64,000 nt of DNA from JBBDMU01 sp040905685 (GCA_040905685.1 JBBDRB010000040.1:76662-140661), one strand, 5' to 3'. Positions 44,362 to 54,390 are shown, counted from the first letter of the stretch. Translations and numbers: made by a program. Notes: generated by a model from the letters alone, not told the origin.

Positions 44362-45393
44362 CTAACCGCTGCCCCCGGGAGGGAACAAGTTCGGCTCTGA
44401 TGCGGCCGGTGGAGTAATTCCAAGATACTGATAGGCGCGCCGGGTCGTAATTCGTCCTTTCGGGGTCCGTTGAAGAAAACCCTCCTGGATTAAAAAAGGT
44501 TCGTAGACCTCTTCAATAGTGCCTTTTTCCTCGCCCACGGCGACCGCCAGGGTTCCGAGCCCTACGGGTCCGCCGCTGTAGTTCTGGATAATGGCATTGA
44601 GGATGCGTATATCCATATCATCCAGACCGTTAGCATCTACATCAAGGGCGTTGAGAGCCTTGTCTGCGATCTTATCATCGATGGTTTGCTTGCCGTCAAC
44701 ATGAGCGAAATCCCGGGTTCGCCGCAGCAGCCGGTTAACGATTCTCGGTGTGCCCCGGCTGCGACGGGCAATTTCATAGGCGCCTTTCTCGGTAATGCCC
44801 ATGCCCAGGATATTGGCGCTTCTGACGGCGATCTGCTGCAAGAGTTCGGTTCCGTAATAATCCAGGCGGAGATCAATTCCAAAACGGGCCCGTAGCGGCG
44901 CGGTCAAAAGGCCTTTTCGTGTCGTTGCCCCGATGAGGGTGAACTTCTTGAGCTCAATCTGAATGCTGCGTGCGTTCGGCCCGGAATCGATCACAATATC
45001 GAGTTTGTAATCTTCCATGGCAGAATACAGGTATTCTTCAATAACAGGATTTAACCGGTGTATTTCATCAATAAACAGGACATCACCGTCTTCCAGATTG
45101 GTTAGCATGCCGGCCAGATCGCCCGGCTTTTCCAGGACGGGTCCGGTCGTGGGTTTTATCAGAACATCCATTTCCCGTGCAACTATGTTGGCCAGGGTGG
45201 TCTTTCCCAGGCCCGGGGGACCCGAAAGCATGACATGATCAAGCGGTTCGCCTCTCATTTTGGCCGCTTTGATAAACACCGACAGATTGTCGAGTATTTT
45301 TTGCTGTCCTATAAAATCTTCAAGTTTAGCCGGCCTTATAGAATGTTCAAATACAAGGTCCTTTTCATCTGAGTTGAGTAAAGGATTTGACAT
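44362..45393 (-). CDS. ruvB: Holliday junction branch-migration helicase RuvB
   Basis: 343 residues, ATG start. Walker A SGPPGLGKTTLA at 58-68, Walker B VLFIDEIHRL, sensor region LIGATTRKGLLTAPLRARF with the Arg finger, and the winged-helix C-terminus GRITTRRAYQYLG. It drives branch migration with RuvA, which is not in the window. Confidence 0.97.
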   Translation of the reverse strand: MSNPLLNSDEKDLVFEHSIRPAKLEDFIGQQKILDNLSVFIKAAKMRGEPLDHVMLSGPPGLGKTTLANIVAREMDVLIKPTTGPVLEKPGDLAGMLTNLEDGDVLFIDEIHRLNPVIEEYLYSAMEDYKLDIVIDSGPNARSIQIELKKFTLIGATTRKGLLTAPLRARFGIDLRLDYYGTELLQQIAVRSANILGMGITEKGAYEIARRSRGTPRIVNRLLRRTRDFAHVDGKQTIDDKIADKALNALDVDANGLDDMDIRILNAIIQNYSGGPVGLGTLAVAVGEEKGTIEEVYEPFLIQEGFLQRTPKGRITTRRAYQYLGITPPAASEPNLFPPGGSG

Positions 45394-45518
45394 AGGGTTA
45401 GGTGTAAAGAGAGTGTAAGGGGGCTGGGCCTTTATGATTAAACTGTTATATTAGTTACAAAGATACCATTACGAAGCATAAGAATCCTGTAATAGCCGTT
45501 ATCATTACCGACGGTAAG

Positions 45519-47759
45519 ATGAACATTTCATTAATCCATGGCAGGTGGAAATCCGGTACAATGAATAAAATAACCTACATCAGGGACGGTGTTTCTGTCA
45601 ATAATATTGATAAAAAGAACATCCGGTTTAAAAAAGTCGGCAAGGATGAAATGCAACAGGAGCCATCGGGTGAACCTTTGCAGATCTCCGGGGCTGATTA
45701 TTTTTTTAATTATGAACTGAGTTGGATCAAATTCAATGAAAGGGTCTTGCATGAAGCGCTCAATGAAGAAAATCCGATCCTGGAGCGGGTAAAATTCTTA
45801 AGCATTGTTTGCAGTAACCTGGATGAGTTTTTCCAGAAAAGGGTAGGCGGACTGAAACGGCAGCTTCAGGCCGGGGTAAATGACCCTTCCATCGATGGAC
45901 TAACCCCTGCCGGGCAGCTCCTGAAAATTCGCGGGGAAGTCCGAACGATGATTACCGCCTTAAGGGAAAGCTTCTTTGAAGATATGATTCCGCTTTTGGC
46001 TGAGAACGGCATCATTTTTAAATCCTACACCGGGTTGAATGCTGCACAGAAAAAGGTTATCGATGAATATTTCGATCATCAGCTGTATCCGATCCTGACG
46101 CCACTGGCCGTGGATCAGTCTCATCCTTTTCCTTTAATCTCCAACAAAAGCCGTTCCTTTGCCCTGGAACTGATGGATCTGAGAACAAAGGAAAAACTTT
46201 TTGCACGCATAAAAATCCCATCCAATCGCCCACGATGGCTGATAGCGGAGCAATCGGAGGGAAAACTCATTCTGATTGCCATCGAGGATGTGATCAAACA
46301 AAACGTCGGGCGTCTTTTCCCGGGCGCCGAAGTACTGTCGGCGAATATATTCCGCGTAACCCGCAATGCCGACATTGAAAGAAATGAAGAAGAAGCCGAT
46401 GATTTGCTGGAGGTAATCGAAGGAGAGCTCCGCGAGAGACGGTTTGCCGAAGTTGTTCGTCTGGAAATTGAAGCCGATACGCCCGATCGCATCAAGCAGC
46501 TGCTTCTGGAAAAGATGAAAATTACCCGGGAAGACATGTTTGAAATAAATGGTTTCATTGGTCTGGCCCAAAGCATTCAGGTTTATAATTTCGATGGGTT
46601 CAATAACCTGAAGTTCAGGAAATGGGTGCCTTCGCTGCACCCGGCCTTCAGGCATGAAATGGAAGAGGTGCCCCCTTCGATTTTCAATATTATGCGTCAG
46701 GGTGAAATCATGGTGCATCATCCCTATCACAGCTTTGCATCTTCGGTACAGCGTTTTGTCGAGGAAGCCTCCGACGATCCGGATGTGCTGGCTATCAAGC
46801 AAACCCTGTACCGCACTTCGAGCGATTCACCTCTGCTGCATGCCCTCATGCGTGCGGCGGAACAAGGCAAGCAGGTTGCCGTTTTGATTGAGCTTAAAGC
46901 TCGTTTTGATGAAGAAAGGAACATCGGGTGGGCCCAGAAACTGGAACGGGCCGGCGTTCATGTCAGTTACGGATTGGCGGGGCTGAAGATCCACTCCAAA
47001 GCGACGGTGGTGGTAAGACAGGAAGGGGAACGACTGAGGCGGTATGTGCATATCGGGACGGGGAATTATCACCCGTACACCGCGCAGCTGTATGAGGACA
47101 TTGGCTTATTTACGTGCGATGAGGCGCTGGGATCCGATGTGTCCGGGCTGTTTAATTTCCTTACCGGCTTTGCTCCCGGACAAGCCTATAGCAAACTGCT
47201 GGTTGCGCCGAACCATATGCGGAACCGCATGATGAGGCTTATAGAGCATGAAACCGGCGAAGCCCACGAGGGCCGCCCATCCCGCATCATTGCCAAAATG
47301 AACAGTCTCGAAGATCCGCATATCATTCAAAAGTTGTATGAGGCTTCCTCTGCAGGGGTTCGCATCGATCTGATTGTCCGGGGAGTGTGCCGGTTAAGGC
47401 CGGGTATCAGCAACCTGAGTGAAAACATTACGGTGCATTCCATTGTAGGCAGGTTTTTAGAGCATTCACGTATTTACTATTTTCAGAACAGCGGCTCCGA
47501 TCTTTTTTTCATCGGATCGGCCGACTGGATGCGCCGCAACCTGGATGCGCGGGTGGAAACGCTGGTTCCGATTGAAAATCCTAAGCTAAAGCAGTACCTA
47601 AGCTATCTGTTTACCCTGCTGGTCAGCGACAACAGGCATCGCTGGATATTAGAGAGTGACGGTAATTACAAGCGTGTGGGGAAAAAAGAAGGAGAGCCCG
47701 GGCTGTCGATATATGAGGTGTTAATGAAGCATGCCATGACCGGAAAATTATATGGTTAA
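45519..47759 (+). CDS. ppk1: Polyphosphate kinase 1
   Basis: 746 residues from the first ATG; later ATGs at 45561 and 45651 are possible. The last gives 702 residues, nearer the usual length, and has AAGGA just upstream. N-terminal YFFNYELSWIKFNERVLHEA, then HPYHSF, LKARFDEERNIGWAQ, KIHSKATVVVR (first catalytic His) and HIGTGNYHPYTAQLYEDIG are typical. FLEHSRIYYF carries the second His, and DWMRRNLDARVE is near the end. It builds inorganic polyphosphate from ATP. Convergent with the sigma/anti-sigma pair. Confidence 0.95.
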   Translation: MNISLIHGRWKSGTMNKITYIRDGVSVNNIDKKNIRFKKVGKDEMQQEPSGEPLQISGADYFFNYELSWIKFNERVLHEALNEENPILERVKFLSIVCSNLDEFFQKRVGGLKRQLQAGVNDPSIDGLTPAGQLLKIRGEVRTMITALRESFFEDMIPLLAENGIIFKSYTGLNAAQKKVIDEYFDHQLYPILTPLAVDQSHPFPLISNKSRSFALELMDLRTKEKLFARIKIPSNRPRWLIAEQSEGKLILIAIEDVIKQNVGRLFPGAEVLSANIFRVTRNADIERNEEEADDLLEVIEGELRERRFAEVVRLEIEADTPDRIKQLLLEKMKITREDMFEINGFIGLAQSIQVYNFDGFNNLKFRKWVPSLHPAFRHEMEEVPPSIFNIMRQGEIMVHHPYHSFASSVQRFVEEASDDPDVLAIKQTLYRTSSDSPLLHALMRAAEQGKQVAVLIELKARFDEERNIGWAQKLERAGVHVSYGLAGLKIHSKATVVVRQEGERLRRYVHIGTGNYHPYTAQLYEDIGLFTCDEALGSDVSGLFNFLTGFAPGQAYSKLLVAPNHMRNRMMRLIEHETGEAHEGRPSRIIAKMNSLEDPHIIQKLYEASSAGVRIDLIVRGVCRLRPGISNLSENITVHSIVGRFLEHSRIYYFQNSGSDLFFIGSADWMRRNLDARVETLVPIENPKLKQYLSYLFTLLVSDNRHRWILESDGNYKRVGKKEGEPGLSIYEVLMKHAMTGKLYG

Positions 47760-47766
47760 TGTATGG

Positions 47767-48510
47767 TCATTTGCCGGGCATGCTGTCCAGGGCACGAAGC
47801 ATGTGCAATGCCCCGGACTGATACGTCCCCTTCATTTCATATACTATATTAATAGAGGCTGTTCCACTATCAAAAGCATTCAGGTTGATAAGGGTATGGC
47901 CCAGATACCAATGTAACTTCTCCTTCATCCGGGGATGAACAGCCGGTTTCGCCAGGGCAGATAGAAAAGCCTGTGCGGCATCTTCAAAACACTGCTCATT
48001 ATATTGCAGGATCCCAAGGTTCAAAAAGGCCTGTGCTGCATAGCTGTCATAGCGTTGGTCGGCGGTCAAATCGTTATAAACGCGGATCGCATCGTAGGGA
48101 TCCCCCATAACCGCTGCATTAAAGGCAAAATGAAGCAGGGAATCGGCACCAACTAAATGCTGGTTTGCCGACCGGGTCACGAAAGGGCTTTCCAGTTCAT
48201 GCAACTCAATCCGGGCCGTTGTCAGCGGCGGGGCTTCATACGCCGGATAAAAATAATTGATAAAAAAAATAACCATAAAAACGGCGGCCATCGCCGTGGC
48301 CCAACGGTAGTACCGGGCGGGTAAAGGTAGCTGTGTTCCCAGTTTTTTTTTATATAACTCATGCAGTAAGAGATTGACTTTCAGGTACTCCAGGTACTCT
48401 GGCCTGTTCAGGATCCGGATCCAGATTTCTTCTATTTCATCTTGACTTAGTTTATCATGGAGGTATAGGTCAATAAGCTCTTCAATATGTTTATTATTAT
48501 TTGGATTCAC
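47767..48510 (-). CDS. Membrane-anchored TPR protein, probable anti-sigma factor
   Basis: About 247 residues from a GTG at 48510 (NPNNNKHIEELIDLYLHDKL); a TTG at 48549 would add 13. The N-terminal ~60 residues resemble the cytoplasmic anti-sigma helix region. One membrane helix follows (WATAMAAVFMVIFFINYFYP, about residues 70-90). The extracytoplasmic part has TPR-like repeats (AAQAFLNLGILQYNEQCFED, then LHWYLGHTLINLNAFDSG). It lies directly downstream of an ECF-type sigma gene on the same strand, so it probably restrains that sigma factor. The function is inferred from layout. Confidence 0.72.
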   Translation of the reverse strand: MNPNNNKHIEELIDLYLHDKLSQDEIEEIWIRILNRPEYLEYLKVNLLLHELYKKKLGTQLPLPARYYRWATAMAAVFMVIFFINYFYPAYEAPPLTTARIELHELESPFVTRSANQHLVGADSLLHFAFNAAVMGDPYDAIRVYNDLTADQRYDSYAAQAFLNLGILQYNEQCFEDAAQAFLSALAKPAVHPRMKEKLHWYLGHTLINLNAFDSGTASINIVYEMKGTYQSGALHMLRALDSMPGK

Positions 48511-48588
48511 GGTTTTAGGGATTACGGAGAGAGTTAAGGATTCGTGCAACTATGGCCTACAGATGCAGCACAACCCTGTTCCTTGCGT

Positions 48589-49131
48589 TTATTTCATCTT
48601 TTTTTGGATGCATTTTATTAATTTTTGAATAATCCGGTGTTTTTTGCTCCATACGCTGGCCGTGCTGATGTTGAATCTGGAGGCGATTTGATCGGATTCC
48701 ACACCGGGATGACCAAATAAATAATCAAAAAATGTCCGGTGCTTTTCAGCCAGCATATTCAGGCAACTTTCCAATACTACAAGTTTTTCGTCATCCAGCA
48801 GCCGGCTTAACTGATTTGCGGGAATAGCCTGATAGATGAAATGATCATTTGAGATCATTTTTCCATTGTACCGGATGATACGGAGATAATTATTTCGGCA
48901 GCATTTAAGGATATAGGGATATACCCGCTGAGGGTCATTGATCTTTGCTGCTTTTATTTTATCCAGCGTACTTATCAGAGCCTGCTGGGCGCAATCTTCG
49001 GCGTCGGCGAGGGAGCTTCCCATCCGGCCGCGCAGGTAATCGACTAAAACCGGGAATAACTCAGCAAGGATAGCATTAAGGCGTTTCTGGTCATCATCGA
49101 GAGTGGCCGTGACAAGCTCCGAACAATCCAT
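48589..49131 (-). CDS. ECF-like RNA polymerase sigma factor
   Basis: 180 residues, ATG start. The sigma-2 region is LADAEDCAQQALISTLDKI to YPYILKCCRNNYLRIIRYN. The sigma-4 region near 125-175 has SDQIASRFNISTASVWSKKHRI, an HTH where the usual EIA and VRS are altered. Sequence similarity to classical ECF factors is moderate, so it may be a divergent group. Paired with the downstream TPR membrane protein. Its targets are not shown. Confidence 0.85.
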   Translation of the reverse strand: MDCSELVTATLDDDQKRLNAILAELFPVLVDYLRGRMGSSLADAEDCAQQALISTLDKIKAAKINDPQRVYPYILKCCRNNYLRIIRYNGKMISNDHFIYQAIPANQLSRLLDDEKLVVLESCLNMLAEKHRTFFDYLFGHPGVESDQIASRFNISTASVWSKKHRIIQKLIKCIQKKMK

Positions 49132-49282
49132 ATAGTTTATTGTTGATTTATAATAAAAGCATACTCTTAAATACGCAGGTCTGTGTAGGGTAAACGTAGC
49201 AAAAATTAATAATTTAATAATAAAATATATTAATAAGAAAATATAAAACAGGCAACCGCTCCCATACAGGAAAAACCTGCCG

Positions 49283-49305
49283 GGCTGATCCCGGCGCGAT
49301 CAGCC
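49283..49305. repeat. Hairpin containing the shared 16-bp motif (copy 2 at 49289-49304)
   Basis: GGCTGATC (49283-49290) and GATCAGCC (49298-49305) form a perfect 8-bp inverted repeat around CCGGCGC. TCCCGGCGCGATCAGC inside it repeats the sequence at 40290-40305. It sits in the 312-bp gap 49132-49443 between the sigma gene and lpdA. The rest of this gap is AT-rich and should hold both divergent promoters; no small gene is seen. Confidence 0.5.
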
Positions 49306-49443
49306 TGTTTACGGGCCGGGCAACTTATCTTTCCTAAAGTTCATTGATTTCCGTAAATTAAACGGACAACGATTTTAGCAGATTGAATGCAGTACGATTC
49401 AAAAGCATTTAAAAAATTATTAACTGAGAAAACGTAAGACAAA

Positions 49444-50862
49444 ATGGCTAAACAATTTGACGTGTGTGTGATTGGTTCAGGACCGGGGGGCTATGTGGCC
49501 GCTATCAGAGCAAGCCAGCTGGGTTTGAAAACCGTAATTATCGAGAAGAAAGATCTGGGTGGCGTTTGTCTGAATATAGGCTGTATCCCTACTAAAGCCC
49601 TTCTCAAATCGGCAGAGGTACTTGATTATGTGAAACATGCCGGCGATCATGGTATTGAGGTTAAAAATTTTAAAGCAGACTTTTCCAAAATTATTAAACG
49701 GAGCCGCGGCGTCGCGGATAAAATGAGCAAGGGCGTTCAGTTTTTAATGAAAGCCAACAAAATTGAAGTTATTAAAGGCACGGCGAGCTTTACCTCTAAA
49801 AGTGAAATCAAAATTGTCGATGGCAGCGATAAGGAAGTTGAGCGGATAAAAGCCGGCCATTTTATTATTGCAACCGGAGCGCGGGCCCGTGAACTTCCTC
49901 ATCTGAAAATCGACGGTAAAACCATCATCGGATATGAAGCGGCCCTGAAAATGGAAAAACAGCCCAAGCGTATGGTGGTGATTGGCGCCGGGGCCATCGG
50001 TGTGGAATTCGCATACTTTTATCATACCCTGGGCACGGAAATCAACCTGGTGGAACTTCAGAAAACCATTTTGCCAATAGAGGATGAAGACATTGGCAAA
50101 GAGCTCGGTAAAATGTATAAAAAAGCCGGGATGAAGATTTTTACGGAAAGCTCTGTGGAATCTGTTGAGAAAAAAGGCAGAAACCTTATGGTGAAAGTAA
50201 AGACATCCAAAGGGACAGAAGAAATAGAGACCGACGTAGTGTTATCGGCCGTCGGCGTTCAGGGAAACGTGGAGGGCCTGAACCTTCAGGAGGCCGGTGT
50301 GAAGCATGAAAAAGGAAACATCAAGGTCGACCGAAAAACGTTTAAGACCAATGTGGAAGGCATATATGCCATCGGTGATATCAACGGAGCACCATGGCTG
50401 GCCCATAAAGCTTCCCATGAAGGGATCAACTGTGTGGAACGAATCGCCGGACTGGATCCCAGGCCTGTGGACCATGACAATATTGCCGGCTGTACCTATT
50501 GCCAGCCCCAGGTTGCTTCCATTGGCTATACCGAAAAAGCGGCCAGGGAAGCCGGCTATAAAGTCAGGGTCGGGAAATTTCCCTTCTCAGCCAATGGCAA
50601 AGCCACGGCAATCGGTCATAGCGAGGGATTTGTCAAGGTGATCTTCGATGAAAAATACGGGGAATGGCTGGGTTGCCATATTATCGGAGCGGAAGCCACC
50701 GAAATGATCACCGAGGCCGTGGTAGCCCGTACGCTGGAGACCACCGGCCATGAAATCATAAATTCCATCCACCCTCATCCGACCCTGTCCGAAGCCATTA
50801 TGGAAGCGGCCGCCGAGGCCTATGGTGAAGGGGTTCACCTGGGGACCACGCCCAAGAAATAA
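49444..50862 (+). CDS. lpdA: Dihydrolipoyl dehydrogenase (E3)
   Basis: 472 residues, ATG start. FAD motif VIGSGPGGYVAAIRA, redox disulfide Cys42/Cys47 in GGVCLNIGCIPTKAL, NAD motif VIGAGAIGVEFAYF and the C-terminal HPHPTLSEAIMEAA (catalytic His/Glu pair). It reoxidises lipoyl groups of 2-oxoacid dehydrogenases and the glycine system. It is followed by lipB (12 bp) and lipA, a coherent lipoate operon. Confidence 0.97.
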   Translation: MAKQFDVCVIGSGPGGYVAAIRASQLGLKTVIIEKKDLGGVCLNIGCIPTKALLKSAEVLDYVKHAGDHGIEVKNFKADFSKIIKRSRGVADKMSKGVQFLMKANKIEVIKGTASFTSKSEIKIVDGSDKEVERIKAGHFIIATGARARELPHLKIDGKTIIGYEAALKMEKQPKRMVVIGAGAIGVEFAYFYHTLGTEINLVELQKTILPIEDEDIGKELGKMYKKAGMKIFTESSVESVEKKGRNLMVKVKTSKGTEEIETDVVLSAVGVQGNVEGLNLQEAGVKHEKGNIKVDRKTFKTNVEGIYAIGDINGAPWLAHKASHEGINCVERIAGLDPRPVDHDNIAGCTYCQPQVASIGYTEKAAREAGYKVRVGKFPFSANGKATAIGHSEGFVKVIFDEKYGEWLGCHIIGAEATEMITEAVVARTLETTGHEIINSIHPHPTLSEAIMEAAAEAYGEGVHLGTTPKK

Positions 50863-50874
50863 TAAAGAAAAGCG

Positions 50875-51579
50875 ATGAACTCCGTTGACTTTTACGATCT
50901 CGGTACGATGTCCTTCAGGGAAACCTGGGAACTGCAGGCGGACATCCAAAAAAAGATCATAGCGGAAAAGATCGCTGCCCGCCAGGGTGATAGCTGGCAT
51001 GAACCCGGTCATGATGTATTGCTCATGGTAGAACATCCCCATGTATTTACTCTGGGTAAAAGCGGCAACATTCATCATTTGCTCCGGTCAGAGACGGAAC
51101 TGAACCGCCTGAAGGCCGATTTCGTCAGGATTGACCGTGGCGGTGATATCACCTATCATGGTCCCGGTCAGATCGTAGCGTATCCGATCATGGATTTGTC
51201 ACGATATTTTACAGATATCCACCGGTATCTGCGATATCTCGAAGAAGTGGTCATCAGAACCTGCGCTGAGTATCAAATCGACGCAGAACGGATTAAAGGT
51301 TTAACGGGTGTGTGGGTTAACGGGGCCAAGGTGGCTGCTTTTGGCATACGGTGCTCCCGGTGGGTAACCATGCATGGATTGGCTCTGAACGTAAAGCCGG
51401 ACCTTGACTATTTTAACCATATCGTGCCGTGTGGGGTCCGTGATAAAAAAGTTACCAGCATTACGGCCCTGCTGGAGCATGATATAGAACTGGAGGAAGT
51501 TAAAACCAGGCTTAAATCAAATTTTGAAAGGGTTTTTGATGTCAGGCTCAAAAATGCAGAGGCATTATCTGAACAATAA
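50875..51579 (+). CDS. lipB: Octanoyl-[ACP]:protein octanoyltransferase
   Basis: 234 residues, ATG start. RGGDITYHGPGQIVAYPI is the family signature. Catalytic Lys152 (GAKVAAFG) and Cys186 (IVPCGV) are both present with the standard 34-residue spacing. It moves octanoate from acyl carrier protein to E2 lipoyl domains, the substrate for LipA encoded 66 bp downstream. Confidence 0.97.
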   Translation: MNSVDFYDLGTMSFRETWELQADIQKKIIAEKIAARQGDSWHEPGHDVLLMVEHPHVFTLGKSGNIHHLLRSETELNRLKADFVRIDRGGDITYHGPGQIVAYPIMDLSRYFTDIHRYLRYLEEVVIRTCAEYQIDAERIKGLTGVWVNGAKVAAFGIRCSRWVTMHGLALNVKPDLDYFNHIVPCGVRDKKVTSITALLEHDIELEEVKTRLKSNFERVFDVRLKNAEALSEQ

Positions 51580-51645
51580 TAACCGTATCTTATAAAAATT
51601 AATTAGCCTTATTGACGTAATTTATTTTAAACCATTCCGAGTGTT

Positions 51646-52536
51646 ATGATCAAAGAATTAGACGTTATTTCCTCACCAGGCGGCCCCCCCGCAGAAAAGA
51701 AACGCAGGCCGGACTGGCTCCGGGTAAAGCTGCCATCGGGGAAAAAATTCAAAGACGTTTCGAAAATCATCAATGACCATTCGCTGAATACGGTCTGTTC
51801 GGAAGCCCGTTGTCCGAATATGGGGGAATGCTGGGGAAATGGCACGGCAACGTTCATGATTTTGGGGGACGTGTGTACCCGTTCGTGCGGTTTTTGTGCC
51901 ATCAAAACCGGCCGTCCGATGAAGGGGCTGGATTGGGACGAACCCAACCGGGTTGCCCATGCTGCAAAGTTAATGGATTTGAAACATGTAGTGGTCACCT
52001 CCGTAAACCGTGATGAGCGAAAAGACGGCGGGGCACCGATATTTGTGGAAACCATTAACAGGCTGAGGCAGGAGATCCCCGGGGTCACCATCGAGGTGCT
52101 GATCCCTGATTTCCGTGGAGTCTGGGATGCACTGCAACCGGTAATCGATGCCAGGCCGGAGGTGCTGAACCATAACCTGGAATCCGTTCCCAGGCTGTAT
52201 AAGCAGGTTCGTCCTCAGGCCAAGTACGACCGGTCTCTGGAACTCCTCAAAAGATGCAAGGATGCCGGCCTGAGAACCAAGACGGGCATCATGGTCGGCC
52301 TCGGGGAAACCCCGGGTGAAGTATTTGAAGTAATGGATGATATCTCGGCCGCCGGCGTCGATGTGATGACCATTGGCCAGTATATGCAACCCACCAAAAT
52401 GCATTTGGATGTCCGCGAATGGATCCATCCGGATATGTTTGCAACCTATAAAGAAATTGGTGAGGCCAAAGGCATTGAGCATGTGGAAAGCGGCCCTCTG
52501 GTTCGGTCATCATATCATGCGGAGAACCACGTTTAA
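51646..52536 (+). CDS. lipA: Lipoyl synthase
   Basis: 296 residues, ATG start. The auxiliary-cluster cysteines lie in CSEARCPNMGECW (C-x4-C-x5-C). The radical-SAM motif is CTRSCGFCAI. The C-terminal RSSYHAE supplies the serine that ligates the auxiliary cluster. It inserts two sulfurs into octanoyl-E2. Co-oriented with lpdA and lipB. Confidence 0.97.
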   Translation: MIKELDVISSPGGPPAEKKRRPDWLRVKLPSGKKFKDVSKIINDHSLNTVCSEARCPNMGECWGNGTATFMILGDVCTRSCGFCAIKTGRPMKGLDWDEPNRVAHAAKLMDLKHVVVTSVNRDERKDGGAPIFVETINRLRQEIPGVTIEVLIPDFRGVWDALQPVIDARPEVLNHNLESVPRLYKQVRPQAKYDRSLELLKRCKDAGLRTKTGIMVGLGETPGEVFEVMDDISAAGVDVMTIGQYMQPTKMHLDVREWIHPDMFATYKEIGEAKGIEHVESGPLVRSSYHAENHV

Positions 52537-52645
52537 TACAGAAAGCCTGAAAACCGGATAAAAACAAAGCGGGTTATCTGTCAAGTTTCTATTTTGGTTA
52601 AACGAGCAGGCATTTAACATGAACCTCATTTAACACCAATCCACC

Positions 52646-53335
52646 TTGGGCTCATTCCTTTTAATAATTGTCTTAAGTTACCTGCTGGGGTCAGTACCCA
52701 CCTCGCTTTGGATGGGCAAGCTCTACAAGGGTATTGATATAAGGGATCATGGCAGCGGTAATGCCGGTGCTACCAATTCATTTAGAATGCTGGGCTGGAA
52801 GGCCGGCCTGGTGGTTTCCCTGATCGATCTGGCCAAAGGATTTACAGCGGCTTTTTACATCAGCCAGCTGGGGTATTACGTAGGCGATGTCCCAACAGTG
52901 ATCAGTGCCTGGGAAACGGATATTTTCATGAGGATCATAGCCGGAATGGCTGCTGTCGGCGGACATATGTATCCGCTTTACGCTGGCTTTAAGGGAGGCA
53001 AAGGGGTCATTACGGCTGCCGGCATGCTGTATGGAATTGAACCCTATTCCATTTCCATCGTTTTGGTATTCTTTGCCCTCATCTTGTTTACAACACGCTA
53101 CGTTTCGGTAGCTTCCATACTCAGTACGTTTACCTATCCAATTAGTCTGCTCATCTTTCGTTATGTGCTGCATTGGGATATTGATGGCAGCCTGATCGTT
53201 CTGAGCGCTATTGTCGCATTGGTTATCGTGATAAAGCATCAGGGAAACATAAAACGTCTTTTGGAAGGAACAGAAAATCGTATAAGTTCCTTTAGTCCCT
53301 CAAAAGGCAGATTAAACGAAAAGCAAACTACGTGA
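52646..53335 (+). CDS. plsY: Glycerol-3-phosphate acyltransferase PlsY
   Basis: 229 residues, TTG start; an in-frame ATG at 52619 is followed by a stop after three codons, so it cannot be used. Multi-pass membrane protein with YLLGSVPTSLW, HGSGNAGATNSFRMLG and the later GGKGVITAAG motifs. It acylates glycerol-3-phosphate with acyl-phosphate. It overlaps gpsA by 4 bp, coupling supply of its substrate. Confidence 0.95.
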   Translation: MGSFLLIIVLSYLLGSVPTSLWMGKLYKGIDIRDHGSGNAGATNSFRMLGWKAGLVVSLIDLAKGFTAAFYISQLGYYVGDVPTVISAWETDIFMRIIAGMAAVGGHMYPLYAGFKGGKGVITAAGMLYGIEPYSISIVLVFFALILFTTRYVSVASILSTFTYPISLLIFRYVLHWDIDGSLIVLSAIVALVIVIKHQGNIKRLLEGTENRISSFSPSKGRLNEKQTT

Positions 53336-54339
53336 AAGTAACAATCATCGGTGCCGGAAGTTGGGGCACCGCCCTGGCTATGGTGCTTGCCCAGGCTGGC
53401 AATGAGGTCAGGATATGGGCAAGGGAACAGCTTATTGTAGATAATGTAAATAACAGCCATACCAATGGCATTTATTTGCCCGGTATCATCCTGCCTGAAT
53501 CCATCAGGGCTTATGCCGAGCTGGAAGAGGCGCTCCGGAATGCCGAACTGGTGGTATTCGCCACCCCCTCTCATACCGTCCGTACCCTGGCCGAACAGGC
53601 CCGGGTTTTTCTGACAGGGAACGAAGTATTTGTGAATGTAGCCAAAGGCATAGAAAACGATACCTACATGACCATGTCCCAGGTTCTGGCCGAGGTTTTG
53701 GATGGGCGGGTTATTGAAGATCATATCGGTGTTCTGTACGGACCCAGCCATGCCGAGGAAGTTTCGCTGCATAAACCGACAACGGTCGTTTCCGCTGCCA
53801 ACTCCAAAACCACGGCAAAGATCATTCAAAATGCCTTTATGACGCCTATGTTCCGCGTGTATGTCAATCATGATGTTTTGGGCGTGGAAATTGCCGGCTC
53901 GGTAAAAAATATTCTGGCCATTGCCGCCGGCATTGTGGAAGGGTTGGATCTGGGCGATAATGCCAATGCAGCTCTTATCACCCGCGGACTCGCTGAGATG
54001 AAAAGGCTGGGCATGCGTCTGGGGGCCTCTCAGGATACGTTCAGCGGGCTTGCCGGTATTGGCGACCTGATCGTAACCTGTACCAGCCGCCATAGCCGTA
54101 ACCGTTACGTTGGTTACCAGATTGGAAAAGGAGAGAAGCTGGACCATATCGTATCTAAAATGGAAATGGTGGCCGAGGGTATTAAGACCACCAAATCGGT
54201 CTATGAATGGTCAAAAAAACTCCAGGTCGATATGCCGATAACAAAACATGTGTATCAGGTACTGTTTGAAAACGTTAATCCGGAGGATGCCGTCTATGAG
54301 CTCATGACGCGGGATCCAAAAGAAGAAATTTTAATGTGA
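53332..54339 (+). CDS. gpsA: Glycerol-3-phosphate dehydrogenase [NAD(P)+]
   Basis: 335 residues, GTG start overlapping the plsY stop as GTGA. NAD motif IIGAGSWGTALAMVLA, YGPSHAEEV, AGSVKNILAIAAGI with the catalytic Lys, and GLAGIGDLIVTCTS. It reduces DHAP to glycerol-3-phosphate for phospholipids. Confidence 0.97.
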   Translation: MKVTIIGAGSWGTALAMVLAQAGNEVRIWAREQLIVDNVNNSHTNGIYLPGIILPESIRAYAELEEALRNAELVVFATPSHTVRTLAEQARVFLTGNEVFVNVAKGIENDTYMTMSQVLAEVLDGRVIEDHIGVLYGPSHAEEVSLHKPTTVVSAANSKTTAKIIQNAFMTPMFRVYVNHDVLGVEIAGSVKNILAIAAGIVEGLDLGDNANAALITRGLAEMKRLGMRLGASQDTFSGLAGIGDLIVTCTSRHSRNRYVGYQIGKGEKLDHIVSKMEMVAEGIKTTKSVYEWSKKLQVDMPITKHVYQVLFENVNPEDAVYELMTRDPKEEILM

Positions 54340-54390
54340 TCAGTACCTGTCCGGCTGATCAATTGGTGCTGAATTTTTATCCTCTTAATC

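Noticed and set aside
44265..44423. N-terminal extension of metK
   Set aside because: The in-frame extension overlaps the ruvB stop region and the canonical MKKLFTSESVSEGH start lies at 44264.
53239..54147. Long open frame antisense to gpsA (302 codons)
   Set aside because: It lies wholly opposite a certain gpsA, and its translation is low in recognisable motifs; open antisense frames are expected at this codon bias.
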